Assembly (NCBI GenBank): GCA_949317995.1
Contig: OX439041.1
Span: 42,269,269-42,333,268 of the forward strand
Reading direction: 5' to 3'
Length of the DNA: 64,000 nucleotides
Source of the DNA: Acholoe squamosa
Lineage: Eukaryota > Annelida > Polychaeta > Phyllodocida > Polynoidae
The notes beneath the pieces are model-generated. The model saw only the letters and a program-made list of their open reading frames with translations. It searched no databases and was not told the DNA's origin. Of this stretch, positions 21,555 to 32,454 are shown piece after piece. A program made the translations under genes and the position numbers. How positions within the stretch are numbered: position 1 is the first letter of the stretch; each line of letters opens with the position of its first letter.

Positions 21555-23640
21555 CAGTAGCCATGGCAACGCTACGTGCAATCCAGACAGATCATTACTA
21601 TTGTATTAACTATTATCATACTTATCCTTACTATAACTACTACAAGTGCTGTGATCAAAAGATATTGTGTGAGAGCGAGAATACCAGTTGTCAACTTGAG
21701 GCAAGCGGTGCGTGTGGTTTTCACTGAGTAATTGTGATAGAACAAGACCGATAACAAGTATTCTACCATACTAACAGAGATGTGATTGTTGAGAGTGCAT
21801 AGATCTGGCCGAATGTGTGATCGAATTTGTGAAAGAATGTGGCTGCATCAATGTATAACAAAAGAAATGGAAATAGAGCAAACGATAGATTGCTGAAAAG
21901 AAACTCCCTGCCAGCGAGATTCAAGTCTTGGGGTAAAATGACTAAACTAAAACATCTGTGTATTTTGCAAAATCAAAGACGTTGCACAAGGAAAGGGAAT
22001 AGAGATTATGTGAAGGTGTCACAGGGGTAAATGACGGTAACCCATAATGTATGCACGGAGTAGGTACCGACTGATAACCTGTACATAGTGCACAAGGCAA
22101 TAGCTTGTACCAAGCAGATAACATGCTTGTCATGAAGAAATACACATATTTGTATAGACAGCAAGATAATTCAATAAAACTGCAATGTGTAAGAATGAGA
22201 TGCTTGAAAATGAGGGTAGATCTAAGAAGGGGTGATTGGTGAAATGAAAGCTGTGTGTTTGAAATGGGTGTGATACATCAGTAGCAGAACCTGTTATCTA
22301 ATATCTAGGTCTAACCTCGCCGCTTACAATGTAAAGCCTTATTATCATTAGAGGAAACAGTGGTGCTATAATCACAAAAAAAGGTATTTGAATTCCTTTA
22401 GGGCTGGATATGGGAAAAGAAATCCAAGAGCTGGAGTTTGATTGTAGTATCTACCATTGTCTATTCAAGTTGATTTCATTAGGGGGAGGACATTCACCTT
22501 AAGTAAAAGTAAAGAAGGCTATTGGTGATTGTTTGTATTGGTATAGTTTTCAAGGATCTGTGTATTCCTTTATTTATGTTGAATATCTGTATTCCAGAGA
22601 CGGGTTTCCCTTCTCATTCAAGCATTTTGGAATTGCCTTTGTGAAATGGTTCATTTGGCAAATTTGCTCAAGTCAAGGTATCTATGTATTCATTGAGAGT
22701 CTTTGATGTGTGATGAAGCAGGGTGGTGTGATCTATTAGCACCAACATGTGATGAATATAGGAAGGTAATATTGTACAGTTAACCCTTTAAAGGCGGCAT
22801 GATGCCTCAAGGCTTGATCATTAGTTATCAAGATACATCAATGTAGTGCTTGTGAGTTACTCGCTGAAGTACATCATGCCAATATTTCAGGAGTAAATCA
22901 GCCCAATAATGTCAGCATAATAATGCATGGCTTGCTGTGTGGTACTGCATTTGTGCATCTGATAAAAGGGTCGTATAGTTACTGTACCTCTGAGCTGACC
23001 TTGAAGGGTTAACTCTACTTTCCTATATTACTGTAAAATCCAGTGCACAAGCCGCGGCTTATAGACCATTTCAGAGTTACGGTGGCATATATAGGATCTG
23101 CTGGAATTCTATGCGGCTCGTATTTGGGCTTTTACATTTATACACTATTGTAAGGAATTGCAACCATTTCAGATCCATAATGCAGCTTATGGCATAGCCA
23201 GCAACTCAAGTACATGCGGTTGCGGCCTTTACGCAGGGTTTTATGGTGATTAAATTGATATAAGATGTGAATGTTTGACTTTGCATAGGCACACATAAAA
23301 GTTGCAGGTGGTGAAGTATTTGTCACGATAAAATTTGTTTCTGTTAATGTTCATGTACGCCATTATGATGGTATTTTCCAGTTCAACATTCTGCACCCCT
23401 TTTCGGGTGGACGTGTGCCAGTTCTGTGTTGTGCGAAAGGTCCAGGGTGATTGAAAATTACATTTCCAGGGTAAATGTTTTCAAAACATTTCGAAGTTGT
23501 GAGCAAAGTGTATTGTTGAAACTTATTGTTAGGCGCTAATTTATTCACGAAGCTACATTCACTTCAGCGTGCGTGTGTTTATGTATAATGATGAATACAT
23601 GTAACGTTTGATTGAAATAAAGCAATCTTGGAAAAAGTTG
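21555..23640 (+). other. SBNO1: SBNO 3' UTR region with two poly(A) signals
   Basis: After the stop codon there is no coding frame. AATAAA occurs at 22173-22178 and at 23616-23621; the latter is followed within 40 bp by GT-rich sequence. Either could end the transcript, giving a short (about 0.6 kb) or long (about 2.1 kb) UTR. The long form would include the TTAA-flanked MITE at 22780-23012. Confidence 0.6.
22780..23012. mobile_element. piggyBac-like MITE with TTAA ends
   Basis: TTAA at 22780-22783 is followed by ccctttaaagg; the right end is ccttgaaggg followed by TTAA at 23009-23012. TTAA target duplication plus CCC ends is the piggyBac signature. The interior of about 225 bp has no transposase. 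Confidence 0.75.
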
Positions 23641-23948
23641 AAATTATTGGAAGTTAGTGTTCTTTATTGGTGTACTTCCATTATTTTCGAAAAGGAAAAG
23701 ACAACCCTATTTTCATGATGACTTCCTTCGGTAGAATTTTCATTGTTCAAATAATCAGGCTCCCACGCATAATGGAATGTCATGGAATTAAAAGTTGTTA
23801 GGGAAAGTCATGGGATTTCTGAAAATTTCTTCTTGAGTCATGGAAAAGAGGAAAACTGAATATGTATTGCAAAAAATCCATTAGAGTGGACTTTTTTACA
23901 CCTCGATTGCAGGAAGTTTGCAAGGTCAATCCCGATAATGTCCAAATA

Positions 23949-24185
23949 TACCGTAATCTCCAGCATATAAGACGCATCCTCTACGCCAAACAAAATGTTG
24001 GGGCGTCTTATAGGATCTACTGAAATTGGGGGCGCGTCTTATACGAGGGGTAATTTTACTGTAGAAATGTACTAATCTTACAAATTTCAGCCTTAAAATT
24101 TGCGTCTTATACGCGAAAATGCCTTTGCTGAGTTTGGGGTGCGTCTTATACGCGCAACGCGTCTTCTACGTGGGAGATTACGGTA
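23949..24185. mobile_element. TA-flanked MITE 'CCGTAATCTCC', copy 1
   Basis: The left end reads ta-ccgtaatctcc and the right end ggagattacgg-ta, so the ends are inverted and flanked by TA as in Tc1/mariner elements. Interior 'gcgtcttatacgcg' motifs are repeated in both orientations. Related copies are at 24937-25231 and 34080-34276, with a fragment near 63868. Confidence 0.8.
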
Positions 24186-24639
24186 GTTAAAAATGTCCTG
24201 GAAAGTTTTTATTTTTGTCATGGAAATGTCAAGGAATTTAAGGCTGGGGATATGTAGGAACCCTGAGTCATACCTTTTACAAAAATAAGTTATTGTAGGG
24301 GTAGGAGAGAAACATCCCTAATGCAAAGAATGCCATCACAATTGACCGGATGGATGGTGTTTCAAGATCTGTTTCTAATTGTGAAAGAAGGGTGTACAGC
24401 AGCCTTATATCATGTAGGGTAAGTCAACGGGACTGTCTAGTGCTAGTAATGAAAGGAAAAATTGGCCGTTGTGCATTGAAGCACAGAAGGCTCAGGGTAG
24501 GTACCGTAAAAGCCTCTATCAACCCTGTAGGGTCACAGGAATCAGCACTTGCGAAATATTGACTAATTACTTACAAATAGAGACTATTATCTATACATGT
24601 ACTGACACCAGTCTGACATAATCTTCTCTTACTAAACCC

Positions 24640-24775
24640 CTTGGACTGCTGGCCCCCTGGTGTGCTGGCCTCCCGGACACCTGGCCCCAGGACACTTAGC
24701 CCCCTGGAACCTAGCCCCAGGACACCTGGTCCCCTGGAAACCTGACCCCCTGGACACCTAGCCCCCTCGCTCCCA
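24640..24775 (+). repeat. Short minisatellite 'ccccctggacacctggc'
   Basis: About six imperfect units of 17-20 bp, e.g. 'ctggcctcccggacac', 'ctggccccaggacactta', 'gccccctggaaccta'. Purely local. Confidence 0.8.
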
Positions 24776-24936
24776 AATAAAAGAGAAAAGTCAGACCAGG
24801 ACCTAACCCTATGGGGAAGTGGATTGGAGAATCACTAAAAATCAATCTACTTCTTATTTGAAAATAATCATGGTAAATAGATGAGTGCATGTTTAGTTTT
24901 TTTTTCTTGCATGAATTTAGAGACAAATATATGAAC

Positions 24937-25231
24937 TACTGTAATATCCCGCGTACAAGGCGCGTCTTGTACGAGAGGTTTTAGTTCTTACTGGATCCAG
25001 AAGGGGGACACCAAGACCTTTCATTTGATATCTTACACTCCCCACTAAGTCATGATAGGATCTAAGGGGGCCTGGGGGGTCCTGGGGGCTCTAGCAACAC
25101 ATAGCTTTTTGAATTTTGAAAATTCATTAAGTAGAACAAAAGTTATGAATTTTTCATTTTTTTCACTATTTTCAAAAACTCTAGGTGCGCCTTTTACGCG
25201 AGGTGCACCTTATACGCGGGAGATTACGGTA
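24937..25231. mobile_element. TA-flanked MITE 'CCGTAATCTCC', copy 2
   Basis: The ends are ta-ctgtaatatcccgcg and cgcgggagattacgg-ta. It is slightly more diverged than copy 1 on the left end and carries a different, longer middle. Confidence 0.7.
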
Positions 25232-25239
25232 GGGTAGAG

Positions 25240-26185
25240 TGACCTTGAGTCGTCCAGGTACCTTGAGTCGGCCATTTTGCTTGGTTTTGGGCAGAAAATG
25301 AATGTGTTAATGAATATATTAGTGAATTCTAAGCTATTTGCACTGGTGATATATGGCAAGATATGCTATAAGCTATCTTAGCATCTTTTGGAATATAAGT
25401 CTAGGACCTTCCAGGAGCTCTAGATGACACTAGAGTTTGTGAATTATTCTTTAAGTCAGATATAGGTTTCCGATGATTTTCCAGCAACAAAATGATAGAT
25501 GAGTGATAATGAGATATTGACCAAGTAACAGAGTTAAACCTAACTAAAATTGGAAAAAAGCATTGCATTCACACTCTGGCAAACATTATTTAACTTGAAA
25601 TTATTCCTTTTATAGTGTTCAGTACAAAAGTCAACAATCTGCTTATAGAAGTTGACTTGTGGTATGATAAGACTGACCCAAGGTGTCTTTGAGCAATATA
25701 TGTACCTTGAGTCGGCCACTACACAAGTACCTTGAGTCGGCCACTATTGCTTTTTGGTCCAAAATGAACTTAGTAGTGACCATTTCATTGGGTTCTAAGT
25801 TATTTACACTGCTAGAATATGTTGTAGCACCTGCTATCTTTCCATCTTTGGGTAAGTGAAACTAGCACTATCCATTATTTTTCAACAAAATCAACTATAT
25901 TCTACCAAATAGGTAGAGAGGTCTTCTGAGAGATTGACACCCACTTTGAAATGACGGACAGCTGATAAATGGGGATAAGTTTGCTATAATTTATGTTTAC
26001 CCAAGGAATGGTATTAATCAGCATTATAACTAGTAAAATAATTCCATAAACACTCTGACCAAGATCACTCAGCCGGGAATAAATGTTTTCCTTGTTTTGC
26101 TTCAAAAGCACACTCTTTACTATGAATTAGTTGAGTCATTTTATGATGTGGCTGACTCAAGGTACCACAGTGGCCGACTCATGGT
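25240..26185. repeat. Diverged tandem repeat, about 480 bp, 'accttgagtcggccac'
   Basis: 'taccttgagtcggccatttt' (about 25258), 'gtaccttgagtcggccacta' (about 25701 and 25731) and 'gtggccgactcatggtac' (about 26168, inverted) mark repeated blocks. Sequences after each mark are alignable ('aatgaa...ttctaagctatttgcactg' against 'aatgaact...ttctaagttatttacactg'). Confidence 0.6.
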
Positions 26186-26644
26186 ACTGATGAAAGAAAA
26201 TTCACATCTGTTGAATAATGGGTGCTCAAAGAGCTCCATGACTATGGGTATGAAAGTTGTAACATTGCTGGATGGAAAGAGTAAGACATCTCGGTAATAT
26301 TTATATCCATTTTTAGATGACCCCTGCAAGTTTTCCTACTGTTACAAAGATCTTAGAATAACTAGTTGGTGGTGAGATGACCCAGGTTTATAACAAGTTA
26401 ATTAACATATAACTTCTATTTCCTATAGAAAATGGTAAATGAAAAATTGACTTTTGTTCATTTTTAAACGCCACCGCCAACCCAGCGGTATAGACTCAGG
26501 GGGACCCTGAGCCAAATATGACAACAGGGTCAGAGGTCACATGTAAGACATTTTATTTCATGCGATTAATAACTTTCCATAGATTTAAGGTGGATGGAGG
26601 TCTTTAAAAAGTGGTTTGCTGTGCAGCTGTACATATTTTTTTCA

Positions 26645-26820
26645 CACATCACCTTTCAGACTCGGGCTTCCCAAGCCCACTTAAAAGGGTCTATATCTCC
26701 TCTTTCCTATTCCCTCAGGATGACACATTCCCTTGTGAAATTGTGTAATGTAGTTCTCGCCATGAATATGACCTTAGCTGTCGAAATTGCATTAAACAGC
26801 TATTACTCACTCACTCCTTT
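26645..26820 (+). repeat. Dispersed repeat B
   Basis: 'gggcttccc..agc.cacttaaaagggtctat' to 'gaatatgacc...agctgtcgaaat' and 'ctattactcactcactc' also occurs at 61874-62050 and 62299-62485, and its end is echoed at 35945-36005. The 26594-27118 frame that spans it is not conserved in the other copies, so I do not call a gene. Confidence 0.7.
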
Positions 26821-27599
26821 CAGACTCCACCTCCTTGTGACAACAGGGCTCCACACATACATGAGTCCTCCCAGCATAGCTGGGGACCCCACCGACTTAT
26901 ACCTACAATGCAAGGAGATTGGGTCTCCTGAGGATAGACCCATTCTACCCACCCTTAACATCTGCAACCCTGACTGGATAACCCTCACCCACAAACAGCA
27001 CAACGCACCAGAAACCATTCAGCACAGGATGAAAGAAGCACCTACAGTGCTTTTGCAGTCATTGGTACAATTCTTGAAGCTCACACCTTGCTCCATTCAT
27101 AATAACGTACATAGATAATGTATGTAAAGAGGAGGGTCATGGTCCTATATAACCAGCAGATTCGGTGGCTACTCGATCTGCAGGCTATTTGATTACCAAT
27201 AGAAAGGTTGGGGAGATCGAGCCCTGCCATACCATAGCACTCTGTACCCATGCACCTTGTATACTTGTTATTACAGTAGTACCATATCTTCCCAAATAAA
27301 GGATTGTCATGAACTCAAGGTGTGACTTATACCAGTGCATAAACTACCCATGTAAAGCCTCACATGCAGCTTATTACTTTATTCCCAACTTAGTGTACGG
27401 TTCAGTGTACTTTAGTTTATGAATTTCCTAGCATGGAAGAGCACCCATGATGACATATTTTAATAAGGTTATATTCACGGGAAGGAAACTCAATAGCAGC
27501 AACTGAAATTGAATGTGTGTTCTGACACCAATGACCCAAGGCTTTATTTTTTTGTGATTTTTTTAAAGATTGTTGTGTGATATAAACCACAGAAGGCTC

Positions 27600-29800
27600 A
27601 GGGTTGATGTGTATGGCTTGAGTTGATTTTGCTACCATAGGAAACCCCCTTGGTAATATTGGGTAAACCTTTGACAACATTGGGCAACCCCTTGGCAATA
27701 TTGGGCAACATTAGGTAATTTTCTGCAAAGCCTTTGGCAACATTGGGAAATTGAGTAATTTCTTGAGAAAGCCTTTGGCAATTTTGGGTAACTTTTGGCA
27801 ACATTGGGAAACCCCTTGGCAACATTAGGCAAATTCCTGGGAAAACCTTTGGCAACATTCAGAAATTGAGAAATTCCTTGGAAAAGCCTTTGGCAATCTT
27901 GGGTAACCTTTTGACAACATTGGGGGCAACCCTTAGCAACAATTTCTTGGCAATATAGTAAAATCCTTTGGTAAAATTGGATAACCCCTTAGCAATATTA
28001 GGCAAATGTTGGAAACCCCTTGGTAATATTTGGCAACCCCTTAGCAACAGTGGCAACCCCTTAGCAACAGTGGGTACCATTAAGTGATCCCTTGCTAAGA
28101 TTGGGTAATTTGTTTGCCAATTACTTGCCAGCACCATTGCATGGACAACTCCTTTGAAACATTGGTTGTGACCATTCCTTGTGAAACCCTTTGGCAAAAT
28201 TAGGTTATTCCCTTGGTAATATAGGGAAACCCTTTGCAGATATTGTGCAATCCTTTGGTAACAATAGTAACCCCTTGCCAGCATAAGGTAATTGCTTGGC
28301 AACATTGGCAAATCCTATGGCAACATCAGCCAACCCCTTGACAACATCAGTTGTAATCATTGGGTAATTCCTTGGGAAACCATTTGGAAACATTGGAAAA
28401 CCCCTTGGTAACATTAGGAAACTCTCTGGCAATATTGTACAACCTCTTGGCAACATTGGGTGATTCAATAACACTTTGCATCATTAGACAATGCCTTCTC
28501 TGTTCCACACGAAGTGTGCAACATTAAGTAATTCCTTGGTAACATTTGAAAATCCTTGGGCAACATTGGCTGTAACCATAGGATAATTCCTTGGGGAACC
28601 CTTTTGCAACATTAGGAATCCCCTTGGTGACATTTGGTTACTCCCTGGCAACCCCTGGTACCCCATGTGGAACCCCTTATATCAGGTAACTTGCTGGCTA
28701 CATTAGAAAACCCATTGAAACCCTTGGTAACATTGGGCAATTCTTTGGTAACATTGGGTAACTTCTTGGTAATATTTGGAAACCCATTGGTAATATTATG
28801 CAACCAATTGCTAACATGAAGTAACCCCATTGGGAACAATATGCAACCCTTCACAACATTGGGCATCCCCCAGGCCATGTCAGAGAACCAATTGGGAAAC
28901 CCCTTGGCAATATTGGATAACCTTTTGGCAACATTAGGAAACCCTTGGAAATATTGGTAAACCCCTTAGCATAATTGGTTGTAACCATCGAGTAATTCTT
29001 GGCAACATTGGAAAACCCTTTGCCAACATTGGGCAACCCCTTGGCCAAATTGGGTGTAACCCTTTGGCAACATTAGGAAACCCCTTGGAAATATTGGGTA
29101 ATCCTTTGCTAGTATTGGATAACCCCTTGGCAACATTGGGAAATTTCTTGGCTACACTGGGAAAGCCTTTGGCAACATTGGGTAATCCCTTAGTTACATT
29201 ATGCAACACACAGCAATCCCTTGGCAACATTGGGAGGGCCTTTGGTAATATTGGGAAAGCCTTAGGCAACATTGGGTAACCCCTTGGCAACATTGGTTGT
29301 AACCACTGAGTAATTCTTTGGCAACATTAGAAAACTCCCATGGTAATATTGGGAAACACTTCGGCAACCCCTTGACAATATTGTTTGTAACCATTAGTAA
29401 TTTAGTAACCCTTTGGTAACATTTGGACATCCCCTTGGTGATATTGGAAATACCTGTCGCGACCCCTTGGCAAAATTGGTTTTAATTTCTTCATGGTTAC
29501 ATTGGAAAACCCTTTGGCTTTTTTGGGCAACCCTTTGGCAATATTAGGTAACCATGTGGCAACATAAGATAATTCCTTTGTAGCATAGGGCAACCCTTTA
29601 GCAACATTGGGTTATTCATCAGCAAAATTCAGTACCCCCCTGGCAACAATAGGTTATCTCTTTGTAACATTAGGTAATCCTTTAGTAACATTGGGTGAGC
29701 CCTTGGCAACATTAGGTAATTCCTTGATAATATTAGGCAACCCCTGGGTAACATTGGGCAACCCTTGGCAAAATTGGGAGTCTACTTTTGGGTTACCTTG
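27600..29800. repeat. 21-bp minisatellite 'cccttggcaacattgggtaa', about 100 units
   Basis: Units of 21 bp alternate forms such as ggtaatattgggtaaaccttt and gacaacattgggcaacccctt. The whole 2.2 kb is built from them. 21 bp is seven codons, so both strands give heptad peptides; these shift frame repeatedly and carry no conserved domain. It is unrelated in sequence to the 21-bp array at 15540 and 61310, though the unit length is equal. Confidence 0.95.
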
Positions 29801-29805
29801 GCAAC

Positions 29806-30085
29806 ATGAGGGCCATCAGAAGTAGGGGGCTACCAGACATTAGAGCCATCAGACATCGGGCCTATAGGATACAGGGATGGAAGTCACTAAACACCAAAAT
29901 CCCTGAAATGCTCGAAAAGAACCCCTTAAACATAGGTTTTGTATAGGAATGTATAGGTTTTCGGAACATGAAAATCCCCGAAATCAGGGAAATCCCTGAA
30001 GACTTACATCCTTGCGGATATAGGAGTCTTCAGACATGGGGGCCATTAGAAGTAGGGCCATCAAACATGGGGGCCATCAGAGGTG
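29806..30085 (+). repeat. 'gggccatcagacatgg' minisatellite, left part
   Basis: Iterations of gggccatcagacatgggggc-type units of about 20-22 bp. The run is interrupted by the hAT-like MITE at 29872-30014 and resumes at 31425-31535 after 1.3 kb of other sequence. Confidence 0.8.
29872..30014. mobile_element. hAT-like MITE 'CAGGGATGTAAG', copy 2 (143 bp, opposite orientation)
   Basis: It begins cagggatggaagtcac and ends gacttacatccttg. It carries the same 'acctatacattcctatacaaaac' interior as copy 1, here reverse-complemented. GGATA repeats flank it (29867-29871 and 30016-30020), less exact than in other copies. Confidence 0.8.
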
Positions 30086-30089
30086 GGGC

Positions 30090-31420
30090 CCCCGGAGGGT
30101 CCTGTCGAAATATAATGAGGAAGAACCTGTAAACTCTCTCACCCCCTGTGAGCCGGAATTCAGGCTTGAACATCCCCTGAATTTAAAGGCACAAAAGGGC
30201 CATGGGCCACCATTCAAAGAGTTTTTGGTGAATCTCTTCCATTTTTTCATCAGTTTTAGTCAAGTAATGGGTCAAGGCACTGTTTCTGAATAGTATAACG
30301 ACAGTTGTCCTTGAATGACCTTGAGGAGAGGTCGCATCCAAACTCAGGTCAAATTGAGCGGGACAAGCAAACAACCCTGCCTTTTTTCTATGATGTGGCA
30401 TTCCAGCCTAAAAGGCAATGTGAAAAAATTGAAAAAGAAGTCCTCAGAACTGAGATTCTTTTCAATATGATGTATAGATTAGTAAGGCCACCTAAATTTG
30501 ATAACTTGGATTACGGGATTTTTCACCCTCAACTTTGGTCAGATAGTGGGGGGGGGGGGGGGGGGAAAGGCCTATGTTAAGACATGTTTTGGGACACCAA
30601 ATGTACATTTTAGCCAAGAAAAGGTTGATTTTTTACAATTCTATGTCACATGTAAAGGTCAAAACTTTATATTGGTTCATCTCCATGGACATTTTATTAT
30701 TTTTTTACCCCTAAATGTTGCCAAAAATCTCGTCGTCGGATCCGCAATCCAAGTTATTAGAATAAAACGGCCTAAGGGGTTAGCAAAAGTACCTGGCCAG
30801 GATTCTATCGAAATCCACCTTATTAAAGCTAGAGCCGGAAAAAAAAACTATGTTCCAGCTGCTAATTCATGATACGCCCCCTCCCCCCCCCCCCTAATCA
30901 CACGATCTACCCCGCAGGATGGTAGACAATTAGCTTCGACTTGTACCCACTCCCTTCCCTCTATGAGCAATGGTTCACATGATACACATTCTTACATAAG
31001 AGAAGTACAAAAAAATCTTGATGGTGCCACTTGCTTTAAAAATATGATATCTAGGCAACTGCTGGTCTATTTGACTCAGGATTCAAAGCATTCAAGTGGG
31101 TAGAAAATGTGCTTGCTGACTTACTATGTCACATAAGACCCAGTCTTGCTATCGCATCAGCTGTATTTGGAGTACAAGGATACAAGCTGCTGGTGAACAT
31201 AGGTCAGAAATATTAAAACAAAAAGGCCTTGGGAACTTAGGGGTTAAATTTCTTTCAGACAGAACTGATAGAAATGTGCATGGTCTAAGAGTGTGGCAAA
31301 ATATTATACATATAGCAAATATATGAAAAAAACAAAAGACTTTTTGAGTTGTAAAAAACATTCGGCAATACAAGAAAGTACCAATTTTATTTTTTGGTTC
31401 TCGTTTGCGAAAGACCTTCC
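30090..31420. other. Unrecognised 1.3-kb segment between two halves of a minisatellite
   Basis: It contains short open frames (30305-30580, 30498-30872) that I cannot match to a family, and G-runs. It separates the two parts of the 'ggccatcagacatgg' array, as an insertion would. No clear terminal repeats were found. Confidence 0.35.
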
Positions 31421-31424
31421 ATGG

Positions 31425-31535
31425 CTAAGGGCCATCAGACATGGGAGCTATCAGAAAGTGGAGGCCATGAGAGGCAGGGGTCATCAGACATCAGAGCCTC
31501 TTGGGTGGGGGCTACCAGACATGGGGCCCGTCAGA
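31425..31535 (+). repeat. 'gggccatcagacatgg' minisatellite, right part
   Basis: About five units of the same type as 29806-30085. Confidence 0.75.
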
Positions 31536-31989
31536 GGTTAAAGTGTCATATCACTGAAGGGGGAGCTGTCCACTGATGTCATTGAACTGACAGCTAGTTT
31601 TTTAATTGTGTTGATTTCATGTAAAGTATCTACATTCTAGGTGCTGGACATCTGCTAGACATACCTATCTCCCTCTAGTCATACCCAATACTCGTCAACC
31701 TTTGAAATGATTTCAGGTTATTTTGCTTAGAAATGTTGAAATACTTTCAAAATGACAGATTATCATTTACAATGCTTTATGGTAATTTTGAGAGCTGTAA
31801 CTGGCCGTGAGATTTGGAGCTTTAAGGTTAAACCTATGGGAGGTTTGTATCCCACGGCTTCCAACATGAAATAAAGGGACTTCACTTTGCTCGGTTGAAA
31901 GGGTATTTGAAAGGCAGACTGTCTCATTCCGTTTATCCATTGTCTGGTAAAGAAGTGAAAAGATGACGCATTCATTTCTCTACCCATCT

Positions 31990-32454
31990 TGCACATTTTA
32001 TTTCCATTTTATTATACACCTTGAAGTATTTGGTTTATCCAATTTGAAGAGAAATTTCTCTTTTCATAATTTATTACCTAATGAAGATTTATATCACTCC
32101 ACATCCTACACAGTATTCTGGGTATCAGGAGTTTGCTATATTGTATATTACAGTAAGAATCAGTTGACTAAGAAGTAATAACACCGCTAAGGGGCTTAAT
32201 TGCACCGAGCTGAACAACAGCTCAGGTAGTTCCCAGCAGGTGGAATTCCAATAATAATAATTCCCCCTTGCAGATAAGTCTGTAAACCTCCACATGGCTT
32301 AAGACTTCCAAATCCAGCAAAGCGTAATGTGGAAATAAAGAGTCTTGCTATTGATGCAATGGAATAGGGTTTGTACGTCGTGAGTTGCAAAAGCCCAGAG
32401 TAGTTGCAGGAACTCGGGTATCCGTGGTGGTGGGTCGTGTTCTGGTTGGTGTAT
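31990..32454 (-). other. EIF3C: EIF3C 3' UTR and poly(A) signals
   Basis: Reading on the minus strand after the stop at 32455, AATAAA occurs at 32075-32070 and at 32002-31997. These would give a 3' UTR of roughly 400-480 nt. No other gene is seen between here and 31540. Confidence 0.55.

Noticed and set aside
26594-27118. 174-codon open frame
   Set aside because: It overlaps dispersed repeat B, whose other copies do not keep the frame, and it matches no family I know.
28934-29293. Open frames with KGLPNVA-type heptads in the 27.6-29.8 kb array
   Set aside because: Translation of a 21-bp minisatellite; frames break repeatedly and exist on both strands.
30305-30872. Two overlapping frames of 91 and 124 codons
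   Set aside because: No conserved motif, G-run at the overlap, no splice-linked partners; described only as an unrecognised segment.
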